A stretch of DNA of 41,638 nucleotides from the IMG/VR virus record IMGVR_UViG_3300043777_000088, positions 1 to 41,638 of that record; one strand, written 5' to 3'. A program made the position numbers and the translations under genes. Numbering within the stretch: the first letter of the stretch is position 1; each line of letters starts with the position of its first letter. The DNA is from a virus. The notes under the pieces were generated by a model. It was not told the origin of the DNA. It saw only the letters and a program-made list of their open reading frames with translations, and did not search any database. Shown here one piece after another: positions 15,778 to 22,064 of this stretch.

Positions 15778-16118
15778 ACCTGACTCAATTCTTCACCGAC
15801 ATCGAAGCGCTCGGCCCGGTGCTCTTGACCGCGATCAATCCCGGCCTCGGGCTGATTGCCTCGGGCGTCGTCGGCCTCGTCAAGGCGGCCGAAGTCACCG
15901 GCGCCGATGGCCCGACGAAACTCGCCAGCGTAGAAGCCGCCGCGCCGGCGCTCATCACGGACATCAACACGGGGGCGGGGAAGACGGTCGTCGACCCGAC
16001 GCTTGTGACGATCATCCCGAGCGCGGTGAGCCAAGTGATTCAGGCGATCAAGCTGATTCGGACGCCGGGGGCGCTGCCGGCCGTGACGGCCGCGTTGGCG
16101 ACGCCCGCGACGTCCTGA
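15774..16118 (+). CDS. Hypothetical protein, last gene of the rightward late block
   Basis: 114 residues, Ala/Val/Ile/Thr-rich. Residues 12-40 (ALGPVLLTAINPGLGLIASGVVGLVKAAE) are moderately hydrophobic with Gly/Pro breaks and could associate with membrane. The remainder is amphipathic (LITDINTGAGKTVVDPTLVT). It ends 6 bases before the stop of the convergent leftward operon, with no terminator hairpin visible in between. Confidence 0.6.
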   Translation: MNLTQFFTDIEALGPVLLTAINPGLGLIASGVVGLVKAAEVTGADGPTKLASVEAAAPALITDINTGAGKTVVDPTLVTIIPSAVSQVIQAIKLIRTPGALPAVTAALATPATS

Positions 16119-16123
16119 AGCAG

Positions 16124-16408
16124 TTACGGCTGGGCCTCCGGGGCGTCGGCGGCGGCCGGCTGCTTCTTGATGTCATCGAGGGTCGGCCCTTGGAGCACTT
16201 CCACGACGGCTTCCAGCGCCCTCACGGCTTGCGCAATCGCCGCGCTGCGTGTCGCCCCCACGCCGATACACAGCCCATCAAAGTCGCTCGCTTCGGTGTT
16301 CAACCAGACATTCCAGTCGCCGTCGAAGAAGACGTGCAACCGGTGCCCGAACACGTCAACAGCCGGATAGTTCTCGCTCGCCAAGTCGTTCGCGTCACAG
16401 ATGTTCAT
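16124..16408 (-). CDS. Hypothetical protein, last gene of the leftward operon
   Basis: 94 residues. The ATG at 16408 lies within the end of the RNA-ligase gene (14-base overlap). FGHRLHVFFDGDWNVWLNTE and GLCIGVGATRSAAIAQAVRALE suggest a small alpha/beta domain. The C-terminal tail AAADAPEAQP is nearly the same as the tail of the ligase (AAADAPEAPNEHL) because both are encoded by an exact 26-bp repeat. Confidence 0.65.
   Translation of the reverse strand: MNICDANDLASENYPAVDVFGHRLHVFFDGDWNVWLNTEASDFDGLCIGVGATRSAAIAQAVRALEAVVEVLQGPTLDDIKKQPAAADAPEAQP
16132..16157. repeat. 26-bp direct repeat, copy 1
   Basis: Exact copy of 16412-16437; encodes the AAADAPEA tail of the leftward hypothetical protein. 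Confidence 0.95.
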
Positions 16409-17021
16409 TTGGGGCCTCCGGGGCGTCGGCGGCGGCCACCAGCGTCGGTTTCGCGTCGACAATAGGCCATGCCAAACCGAAATCCCGGCGCTTGATCTTG
16501 GCCATTCGTCCATCAGGATGGTGAAACACGACACCTTCGATGGGGTGGGCTTCCAAGAAATTGCGTAGGCCGACAAACGTCCGTTCCAAATCCTCCGCAG
16601 CTTCGTCAGGGATGATCACGCGACGGCTCGGGGGCACGACGCGAACAAGTGTATGGGCCGCATGTTGCTGTGGGTTCCCCTGAATCTTTGGGCCAACAAG
16701 TTCGTAGATACCATCGTCAGGAGGCTCAATTAGGGGGCCTACGTGGGTCGTACTGCCCGCGTCAAATGCTTCCCACGCCCATCGGTCAGACGGCTCGTCT
16801 CGATTGCAGGGGATATATGCGGCATCGTCATAGTCGCGCTCTTTTGGCTTCTGGCGCTTCAAGAGTTGTCCATGCTCGACTTTCACGTTGGTCCCATCAA
16901 GTTTCACCGTGGCGATGCCTTCGCCGTCGAGCACCCACTGACACTCTGGCTTAATCGCATCCATCACCGGATGGCCCTTGCGTGACTCATCACGTGCGAA
17001 CATTGTCTGAATCTTCTGCAT
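16395..17021 (-). CDS. RNA ligase family protein (DUF5565-like)
   Basis: 208 residues. Covalent nucleotidyltransferase motifs are visible in order: motif I VKLDGT with nucleophile Lys40, motif III-like YELVGPKIQGN, motif IV IEGVVFHH and motif V AKIKRRDF. This family resembles Rnl1-type RNA ligases, which activate a 5' phosphate with AMP and seal RNA ends. It is shorter than T4 Rnl1 (374 residues), so the core domain only. GGAG stands 8 bases before the ATG despite a 58-base overlap with the upstream gene. No polynucleotide kinase/phosphatase partner is visible. A role in repairing host or phage tRNA cut by defence nucleases is possible. Confidence 0.85.
   Translation of the reverse strand: MQKIQTMFARDESRKGHPVMDAIKPECQWVLDGEGIATVKLDGTNVKVEHGQLLKRQKPKERDYDDAAYIPCNRDEPSDRWAWEAFDAGSTTHVGPLIEPPDDGIYELVGPKIQGNPQQHAAHTLVRVVPPSRRVIIPDEAAEDLERTFVGLRNFLEAHPIEGVVFHHPDGRMAKIKRRDFGLAWPIVDAKPTLVAAADAPEAPNEHL
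16412..16437. repeat. 26-bp direct repeat, copy 2
   Basis: Exact copy of 16132-16157; encodes the AAADAPEAP tail of the RNA ligase. Shorter versions of the same sequence stand at 17042-17056 and 17311-17322. Confidence 0.95.
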
Positions 17022-17296
17022 TTATGTGTCTCCTCATTGGTGGCGTCGGCGGCGGCAAGGGCCGCTCGCAGCTCACGAATGATTTCAGGATGCATCACGA
17101 TGGTGTCGTTATTCAGTCGATAGCCGCCTTTCATCGGGACTTGCGGCACGACCGTTCGCGTCCTTTGTAGGGGCCTCCACGGGCGTGAGAACCAGCGCTC
17201 TTTCCACGAGCGACGAATCTGATAGGGCTCGCCCGCTTCGGTCAGCCAGACGCTCTCGATCACGCGCAGACCAGCGAACGTGCTCAACGGATTCAT
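16964..17296 (-). CDS. Conserved phage hypothetical protein
   Basis: 110 residues. MNPLSTFAGLRVIESVWLTE, GEPYQIRRSWKERWFSRPWR and RTVVPQVPMKGGYRLNNDTI follow a pattern I know from small proteins in many phages and prophages (MNPLS-FAGLRVIES ... RSW-ERL-SRPWRP). Function unknown. The tail contains LAAADATNEE encoded by the shortened repeat at 17042-17056. ATG overlaps the TGA of the coiled-coil gene. Confidence 0.75.
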   Translation of the reverse strand: MNPLSTFAGLRVIESVWLTEAGEPYQIRRSWKERWFSRPWRPLQRTRTVVPQVPMKGGYRLNNDTIVMHPEIIRELRAALAAADATNEETHKCRRFRQCSHVMSHARAIR

Positions 17297-17958
17297 GTTC
17301 CGGCCTCATCGTCGGCGGCGGCGAGGGCCTCCACATAGACCTTCACCGCGATCAAGAGTTCGTCGCGCTGGCGCCAATCACCCAGATCAGCACGGTTCAC
17401 CCATTTGTTCCATGCCCTGATGAGGACTGCACAGCGTTCTTGTAGGGTCGCCTGCGCCTGGCGGGCGGCCGCGAGTTGCGACACGAGTTCGCGGATGTGG
17501 TTCGGCACGTCCTCGAAGAAGGCGCCCCCTGGCCGTTGAAGTGCCACGGTTACGGCGGCGCGCCAGTCTTCCAGTTGTTCGAGTGAGCCCCCCGCGTGGC
17601 TGGCTTTTTCGTGCTCAGGCGCGTGCTCGGGTATTGTTTCTCTTCTGGGCTCACGCAACGCTTGTAACTCATGGCGGGCGGCCGAGAGCGCCGCTTCGTA
17701 TTTCCCACAGGTATTGTGCAGGACGACGAGCTCCTGGGTCGCTTCGTCGAGTTCCTTCAGGGCACGGTCGCGCTCGGCTTCGGCCGCCGCGAGCTGCGCC
17801 TTCAATTCAGTCACGTCCGCCCCAACCAGAAGGGGAATGGCATCCGCCCAGAATTGCGGTTCGTCGTGCTGCTCGTCGTACCCGCGATGGTTGCCTGGAT
17901 GGTGTCGTTCTCGATCGCAGCGCAGCTCGTCACGCACAGCGCCGCATGTTTCTCTCAT
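17293..17958 (-). CDS. Coiled-coil protein with N-terminal Cys/His motif
   Basis: 221 residues. The head C-x(8)-C ... HHPGNHRGYDEQHDE (residues 5-33) is a Cys/His cluster of the kind that binds zinc in small phage and actinobacterial proteins. Residues 48-100 are a long Ala/Glu/Leu coiled coil (TELKAQLAAAEAERDRALKE), followed by FFEDVPNHIRELVSQLAAAR and a C-terminal EALAAADDEAGT. Unknown role; probably oligomeric. Confidence 0.65.
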   Translation of the reverse strand: MRETCGAVRDELRCDRERHHPGNHRGYDEQHDEPQFWADAIPLLVGADVTELKAQLAAAEAERDRALKELDEATQELVVLHNTCGKYEAALSAARHELQALREPRRETIPEHAPEHEKASHAGGSLEQLEDWRAAVTVALQRPGGAFFEDVPNHIRELVSQLAAARQAQATLQERCAVLIRAWNKWVNRADLGDWRQRDELLIAVKVYVEALAAADDEAGT

Positions 17959-18095
17959 TGATGGCCTGCCCTTCCCACAGCATCAGCCCATCGGCGCTCC
18001 GTGTCCTTCGTGCCGCTCAACCAGCCGAAACAGTACCCGCCAATCCATCCGACGAGGCCGCCCACGCAAAACGTGACTGTTTCCCACATGATCAT
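17955..18095 (-). CDS. Small membrane protein, paralogue of 13772-13963
   Basis: 46 residues: MIMWETVTFCVGGLVGWIGG continuing with YCFGWLSGTKDTERRWADAV. I chose this start because it aligns with the start of the rightward paralogue and AAGGA stands 4 bases upstream; an in-frame GTG at 18158 would add 21 residues. The tail is shorter than in the paralogue. TGA overlaps the next ATG. Confidence 0.7.
   Translation of the reverse strand: MIMWETVTFCVGGLVGWIGGYCFGWLSGTKDTERRWADAVGRAGHQ
18029..18047. repeat. 19-bp inverted repeat, copy 2
   Basis: Reverse complement of 13820-13838. Recombination between the two copies would invert the 4.2-kb segment between them, including the convergent operon ends. 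Confidence 0.9.
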
Positions 18096-18154
18096 TCCGT
18101 CCTTTCGGCGTAGACTCACGATCAGTTGCTCGGCACTCTGGTCGATGGCTTTCC

Positions 18155-18370
18155 TCACAGATGCTCCTCAACGAAGTCCTCGTCAAAGTCGTCCGTGCCT
18201 TCGTTCCACCAGCCGCCCCCCACCGCGTCCGCGGTGCCGAAGTGGCACGGGCCACAGAGGCCAGTCATCGGCACGGTAGGTGAACTGCCGCAGTTCTCAC
18301 ACGTCCCACGATGGTCGGGCGTGAACTTCGCGCGCGTGCGCTGGATGGTCATCGGGGTAGGCTTTTTCAT
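18155..18370 (-). CDS. Small zinc-ribbon protein
   Basis: 71 residues with CENCGSS ... GLCGPCHFG (two C-x2-C knuckles about 15 residues apart) and a strongly acidic tail (DDFDEDFVEEHL). The basic N-terminus (KKPTPMTIQRTRAKF) and acidic tail are unusual together. AGAGGA lies 4 bases before the ATG; the 18-bp start region matches that of the next gene with one mismatch, hinting at duplication of the start signal. Confidence 0.7.
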   Translation of the reverse strand: MKKPTPMTIQRTRAKFTPDHRGTCENCGSSPTVPMTGLCGPCHFGTADAVGGGWWNEGTDDFDEDFVEEHL

Positions 18371-18403
18371 TCCGTCCTCTCGGCATCGTGGACGATCGCT
18401 TCG

Positions 18404-18604
18404 TTATCGCTCTGCGGCGGATCGTCGCCCGAAGCGTCTCGATTGTCCACGCGCGCTTGATCCTTTTCGTTGATTGTCTTCTTGTCGGGGCGCCTGCCAC
18501 GTCGCCGTGGGACAGACGAGCCGCCATTCGCCGTCGATGTTCTGCATCATGCGGTGTTCCGCCTTCAGGTGGCCGCAGCGGGCGCAGCGGGGATCGGCAC
18601 TCAT
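18404..18604 (-). CDS. Small Cys/His protein
   Basis: 66 residues. PRCARCGHLKAEHRM is a C-x2-C plus C/H pattern known from short phage proteins (C-x-C-G-H-x-x-x-x-H), followed by RLVCPTATW and a basic, Arg/Ser-rich tail. ATGA overlap with the gene before it. The basic tail suggests nucleic-acid contact. A degenerate copy of its start is found at 19106-19130. Confidence 0.6.
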   Translation of the reverse strand: MSADPRCARCGHLKAEHRMMQNIDGEWRLVCPTATWQAPRQEDNQRKGSSARGQSRRFGRRSAAER

Positions 18605-19089
18605 TCGGCGTCCACCACGTCGGCCGGCATCAATTGCCGCTCGGGCGGCATCCGCCCGCTTTCGTAAATCTTGTCAATCGTGGGGCCGATGTACTGGGCC
18701 ACGGTCTGTTGATTCGGAAGCAGCACATGGGCCAGAAACTCATCCTCAAACGTGGCGATGTTGCTCTCGACCGCTTCGAGCTTGGCTTTGATGACGAGCA
18801 GCAACGCCCGCCAGCGCGTCCGCTCCTCTTGCTGCACCACCTTCTCGATGCCGCTCGCCGTCCGCTGGAGATAGCTATTCTTGATGCGCTTGTATTTCGG
18901 GTCCGCTGGATCGGGCAAGGCGATCTCGAATTTCACGATGCGCCGATGGGCCTGAAACTGCACCGTGGCCCGGTGCGCGTCGTGATCGACCCCCGCCATG
19001 AACTTGCTGCACTTGTGGCGTGAGAGCAAGCGCTCAATTTCCGCTCGGCTCTTTTCGACGGGGACGGACGTGTTTTCAGCGAAGGCCAT
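18601..19089 (-). CDS. Conserved phage hypothetical protein
   Basis: 162 residues of a widespread phage/prophage type: MAFAENTSVPVEKSRAEIER, FQAHRRIVKFEIALPDP, WRALLLVIKAKLEAVESNIA and FEDEFLAHVLLPNQQTV. The family has no established function; it is commonly found near early/replication genes. GGAG stands 7 bases before the ATG. Length and both ends agree with the family as I remember it. Confidence 0.85.
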   Translation of the reverse strand: MAFAENTSVPVEKSRAEIERLLSRHKCSKFMAGVDHDAHRATVQFQAHRRIVKFEIALPDPADPKYKRIKNSYLQRTASGIEKVVQQEERTRWRALLLVIKAKLEAVESNIATFEDEFLAHVLLPNQQTVAQYIGPTIDKIYESGRMPPERQLMPADVVDAE

Positions 19090-19125
19090 TGTTATGCTCC
19101 AGCGGGCGGGCGCAGCGGGGATCGG

Positions 19126-19299
19126 TCATGCGTCGCGCTCGCGCGCCTCGCGCGCCTCGCGCGCGAAATAGTGCATTCGGCCGACGGCGATGATCCGCGC
19201 CTTCGCGGCGTCGTAGGCTGTCCAGTTCACGCGATCGGCCGTCGTCAGCGCGTTGAACAGCGCCGCGAGTTCCTCGTCCGTGAAATGCACGATCGGCAT
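19126..19299 (-). CDS. Small hypothetical protein, first gene of the leftward operon
   Basis: 57 residues: MPIVHFTDEELAALFNALTT ... DAAKARIIAVGRMHYF then AREAREARERDA. The tail is encoded by a 9-bp tandem repeat (around 19139-19164). The ATG lies about one base after the predicted start of transcription of the leftward promoter, so the message would be leaderless. Being first from the divergent promoter, it is probably expressed immediately after infection. Confidence 0.7.
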   Translation of the reverse strand: MPIVHFTDEELAALFNALTTADRVNWTAYDAAKARIIAVGRMHYFAREAREARERDA

Positions 19300-19303
19300 G
19301 CGC

Positions 19304-19332
19304 TAGACAATACACGAGCCTTCGCTTAGAAT
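19304..19332 (+). promoter_or_regulatory. Rightward early sigma70-type promoter
   Basis: TAGACA (19304-19309), 17 bases, TAGAAT (19327-19332): 5 of 6 matches in each box at ideal spacing. Predicted start near 19339, so the first ATG (19343) follows within a few bases and the message is nearly leaderless. Overlaps the leftward promoter on both boxes. Confidence 0.75.
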
Positions 19333-19335
19333 CAA
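19307..19335 (-). promoter_or_regulatory. Leftward early sigma70-type promoter
   Basis: On the minus strand TTGATT (19335-19330), 17 bases, TATTGT (19312-19307). Predicted start near 19300, next to the ATG at 19299. Its -10 shares bases with the rightward -35, and its -35 with the rightward -10, so RNA polymerase cannot occupy both at once. Confidence 0.65.
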
Positions 19336-19342
19336 GGCGCTG

Positions 19343-19492
19343 ATGAAGAAGAACGCGCAGGCGCAAGCCGCCGGGCGGTTGGGCGGCCAAGCGAAAAGCG
19401 CCAAGAAAACGGCAGCAAATCGCAAGAAAGCCGAGACGACCTCGCGTCTGTGGAAGGCCATGAAAACAGTGCTTGCAAAACCTCACGCTTAG
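19343..19492 (+). CDS. Small Lys/Ala-rich basic protein, first gene of the rightward operon
   Basis: 49 residues: MKKNAQAQAAGRLGGQAKSA then KKTAANRKKAETTSRLWKAM. Very basic, helical, with a GRLGGQAKS start seen in small nucleic-acid-binding proteins of phages and soil bacteria. It stands immediately after the rightward promoter with no ribosome-binding site, as expected for a leaderless start. Confidence 0.65.
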   Translation: MKKNAQAQAAGRLGGQAKSAKKTAANRKKAETTSRLWKAMKTVLAKPHA

Positions 19493-19507
19493 GACTAAGC
19501 TTCGTTC

Positions 19508-19717
19508 ATGAGCAACCACACCACGCGCCTGCACCGCATGTCAGCTAGCCAGCTTTTGCGTCAGGGCATCGGCACCGTGCCGACTATCGTCGACGTCGTG
19601 CGTCTTCGCGTCACGCTTCGCTGCAACGAGTGTGGCCATACCTGGCGCGTGTCGCCGAACGCCAGCGACCCGCAGTGCGCCCGCTGCAACTCGGTGGATT
19701 GGGAGGTGAAGGCATGA
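19508..19717 (+). CDS. Small zinc-ribbon protein
   Basis: 69 residues. The C-terminal half carries VTLRCNECGHTWRVSPNASD then PQCARCNSVDWEV, two C-x2-C knuckles 18 residues apart, a rubredoxin-like zinc ribbon. The N-terminus is basic. Overlaps the next gene by ATGA. Probably binds nucleic acid or protein; no specific role visible. Confidence 0.75.
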   Translation: MSNHTTRLHRMSASQLLRQGIGTVPTIVDVVRLRVTLRCNECGHTWRVSPNASDPQCARCNSVDWEVKA

Positions 19718-21561
19718 CCACCCACTACCTGCCGGCGTATACCGTTCACAAGCACCGGCTCCAGCAAGCGGCGTGCGGCCTCTTCATTTCGTCGGCGCAG
19801 CATTCCACCACGCCGACTTGCGACGCCTGCGCGGCGTGGCTCAAAGCGCTCGACGAGGACGACGAAGCGACCGCCGTCGCGCTCGAAGCCGAGTTCAGCG
19901 AATTCCGCGGGAAGCAGTCGCACGCGATGAGCGTCAACCTGCTGCTCATCGACCTCTCCAGCATCGCGCATCCGCTCTTCCATGTTAGCGCGAGCGACCC
20001 GGATCCCAATGCCACGAGCATCAAGACGGTCGAGCGCGTGCGCGCCCTTGCCAGCGGGCAGCCGCATGTCGCCATCGCGTGCGACTGCGGGCGCAGCTTT
20101 CGCAAAGACCTCAGTCCCGACTACAAAGCCAATCGCCCTGAGCATGACGCCACGCTCCAGCATCAGATCAACCTCGCCATCGACACGCTCAAAGCCGACG
20201 GCTTTCCGGTATGGGAAGCGAAAGGGTATGAGGCCGATGACATCATCGGCACGGCGGTGCGTATTGCCACCACGCCTATCGGCAATGACCAGATTCCGCT
20301 CGCCGATAGCGTGACCGTGGCGACGCAGGACAAGGATTTGATGCAGCTGATCGGGCCACACGTCACCGTCCATGCGCTCACGACCGGCACGCACTATGAT
20401 GCCGACGCCGTCACCGCGAAATACGGCGTCACGCCGAATCAGATTGTGGATTTTCTCACGTTGACGGGCGACACGAGCGATAACGTCAAGGGCGCGAAAG
20501 GCATTGGCCCGAAGATCGCCGCGGGCCTGTTGCAGAAGTATGGCAACCTCGATGACCTCTACGATGCGGTCATCAACCACGGCACGCAGTTCACGCCCGC
20601 GCTGGCGACCAGTTTGCGCGAGTTCAAGGCCCGCATGGAGCTGACGCGCGAGCTGATTCGCCTGAAGACCGACGCGCCGATTCCGTTCGACGACATCTGG
20701 AAGCCGCGCGTGCCGGCCGATACCGAAGCGTTCGGCGATGACATCGACTTCGCGATGCAGAGCCTTGACGTTGGCGTGCCTGCCAGCTCGCCCCTTGCAG
20801 TCGGCGCGGGACAAACAGGCCAGACGATTACGATCACGACAACGCCAGAGCTCGACGCTCCTTCGGCGCCGCTCTCTCAACCTGGAGCCCCTCCGTCACC
20901 ACGCACTGAGCCGAAAGGTGAGCACGGAGCGGTTGACGGGGCTCAGTCGGCGCCCATTCCACCGACAGGTAGCTCACCGGTAGAGCGCCACGTTGAAGCC
21001 GTGGGCGCAGCAGGTTCGACTCCTGCCCTGTCGGCCATTTCTCCTCCAGTCGACCTAGCGCCCGTGTCCTATGAGCGCCAACTGGAGCCGACCTCCCTGC
21101 GCGAGTGCGCCACCTTGGCGAGCGAGATGTTCAAGTCGCGTCTGTTCTCCGCCTACGGGACGCCCCAGGGAGTGCTCTCGACGATTCTCGCAGGGCGAGA
21201 GATGGGGCTGAGTGCGATGGCGTCGCTCAGAGGGTTTTTCATCGTGGAGGGTAAGCCGACACTGAGCGCGGATTTGATTCGCGCGCTGGTCATTCGCAGC
21301 GGAAAGGCGAAGTTCTTTCGTCCCGTCGAGCGCACAGCGGAACGCGCGACGTGGGAAACGCAGCGTGGCGATGATCCACCGTTCACGCTGAGCTACACGA
21401 TCGAAGAGGCGCGGATCGCCGGCCTCATCAAGAAGGGGAGCGGCTGGGAAAAGTCGCCAGCCGACATGTTGACGGCGAGAGCCTCCGCGAAACTCGCACG
21501 CCTCATTTACAGTGACATCGTGTTCAACCTCTACGACCCGACAGAGGTAGAGAACTCGTGA
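19714..21561 (+). CDS. Fusion: zinc-type head, FEN 5'-3' exonuclease, RecT-like annealing domain
   Basis: 615 residues. Residues 1-71: a short Cys motif (TPTCDACAAWL) of a separate small phage protein type. Residues 72-350: complete FEN/T5-type exonuclease with LLLIDLSS, YKANRP, GYEADDIIG, TQDKDLMQLI and GDTSDNVKGAKGIGPKIAAG. Residues 353-449: Pro/Ser/Ala linker whose DNA holds a hairpin and a complete tRNA (20963-21037). Residues 450-615: SSAP-type domain (ILAGREMGLSAMASLRGFFI, LSADLIRALVIRSGKAKFF, FTLSYTIEEARIAGLIKKGS). Exonuclease plus annealing protein is the logic of lambda Exo/Beta, here in one chain. Internal starts are possible at ATG 19927 (exonuclease) and GTG 21064 (annealing part), neither with a good ribosome-binding site. 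All three reading-frame parts are open without stops. Confidence 0.85.
   Translation: MTTHYLPAYTVHKHRLQQAACGLFISSAQHSTTPTCDACAAWLKALDEDDEATAVALEAEFSEFRGKQSHAMSVNLLLIDLSSIAHPLFHVSASDPDPNATSIKTVERVRALASGQPHVAIACDCGRSFRKDLSPDYKANRPEHDATLQHQINLAIDTLKADGFPVWEAKGYEADDIIGTAVRIATTPIGNDQIPLADSVTVATQDKDLMQLIGPHVTVHALTTGTHYDADAVTAKYGVTPNQIVDFLTLTGDTSDNVKGAKGIGPKIAAGLLQKYGNLDDLYDAVINHGTQFTPALATSLREFKARMELTRELIRLKTDAPIPFDDIWKPRVPADTEAFGDDIDFAMQSLDVGVPASSPLAVGAGQTGQTITITTTPELDAPSAPLSQPGAPPSPRTEPKGEHGAVDGAQSAPIPPTGSSPVERHVEAVGAAGSTPALSAISPPVDLAPVSYERQLEPTSLRECATLASEMFKSRLFSAYGTPQGVLSTILAGREMGLSAMASLRGFFIVEGKPTLSADLIRALVIRSGKAKFFRPVERTAERATWETQRGDDPPFTLSYTIEEARIAGLIKKGSGWEKSPADMLTARASAKLARLIYSDIVFNLYDPTEVENS
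20885..20944 (+). other. Hairpin just upstream of the nested tRNA
   Basis: GAGCCCC (20885-20891) pairs with GGGGCTC (20938-20944); inside it TCCGT and CACC pair with ACGGA and GGTG across a 3-base bulge. Ends 18 bases before the tRNA. May assist tRNA processing or terminate the exonuclease message. Confidence 0.55.
20963..21037 (+). tRNA. tRNA-Phe (GAA)-like, nested in the exonuclease-RecT reading frame, CCA encoded
   Basis: Complete cloverleaf with no mismatches: acceptor CGACAGG/CCTGTCG (20963-20969, 21027-21033), T8 A9, D stem GCTC/GAGC with loop ACCGGTA (GG conserved), anticodon stem CCACG/CGTGG, loop TTGAAGC with anticodon GAA at 20995-20997, 5-base variable loop, T stem GCAGG/CCTGC with loop TTCGACT, discriminator G and genomic CCA (21035-21037). 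Unusual for tRNA-Phe are G37 and discriminator G instead of A, so charging identity is uncertain. It lies on the same strand as the gene that contains it and is read through in frame as protein linker. Confidence 0.9.
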
Positions 21562-22064
21562 ATCCTACTGCTCGACGCGAACGCACAATTATTCACTTCT
21601 GGAAACAGGTGCGATTCGCCGGCATTGATCAGTGCTGGCCGTGGACCGGGACCATTCGTGACCCGTTCGGCTACGGCGGGTTTCACATGAACGGGCGCAT
21701 GCAGGCATCGCATCGCGTGTCCTGGCAGCTTGCCAAGGGGCCTATACCAGATGGCCTCTGTGTGCTGCACCGCTGCGACAATCCGCCGTGTGTAAATCCT
21801 CTGCATCTATTTCTCGGAACCAAGTCCGACAACTCATTGGACCGACACAGGAAAGGCCGGACGTCGGTTGGCCATACCGTTCCGCCGGAACGCCGTCAAC
21901 GGGGCGAGCGTAACGTGAATGCGATGTTGACCATTGCTGATGTGAAAGCTGTTCGTTTCGCGCATCAGCACGGCTGGTATCTTGGCGTGCTGGCGGAAAT
22001 GTATGGCGTAAACCGCTCAACTATTGGGCGCGCTGTCCGCGGACAAACATGGGCGCACATATGA
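21558..22064 (+). CDS. HNH endonuclease with C-terminal HTH
   Basis: 168 residues from a GTG overlapping the previous TGA. Residues 20-100 contain the HNH_3-type core: CWPWTG, GYGGFHMNGRMQASHRVSW, LHRCDNPPCVNPLHLFLGT. Residues 120-168 form a helix-turn-helix (NAMLTIADVKAVRFAH, YGVNRSTIGRAVRGQTWAHI) that would direct binding. A free-standing homing-type nuclease, less G+C-rich than its neighbours, inserted between replication genes and coupled to them by GTGA/ATGA overlaps. Confidence 0.88.
   Translation: MNPTARRERTIIHFWKQVRFAGIDQCWPWTGTIRDPFGYGGFHMNGRMQASHRVSWQLAKGPIPDGLCVLHRCDNPPCVNPLHLFLGTKSDNSLDRHRKGRTSVGHTVPPERRQRGERNVNAMLTIADVKAVRFAHQHGWYLGVLAEMYGVNRSTIGRAVRGQTWAHI

Noticed and set aside
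16119-16123. Bidirectional terminator expected at the convergent operon ends
   Set aside because: No hairpin with a T tract is visible around 16100-16140; the G+C-rich repeat there is coding.
19077-19130. 17-residue leftward frame starting MTDPRCARP between two early genes
   Set aside because: It is a repeat-derived remnant of the start of the 18404-18604 gene and contains the ribosome-binding site of the next gene.
19714-21561. Recoded stop codon or programmed frameshift explaining the long fused frame
   Set aside because: TAA, TAG and TGA all end genes normally here, and the fusion is open in a single frame without any shift site being needed.
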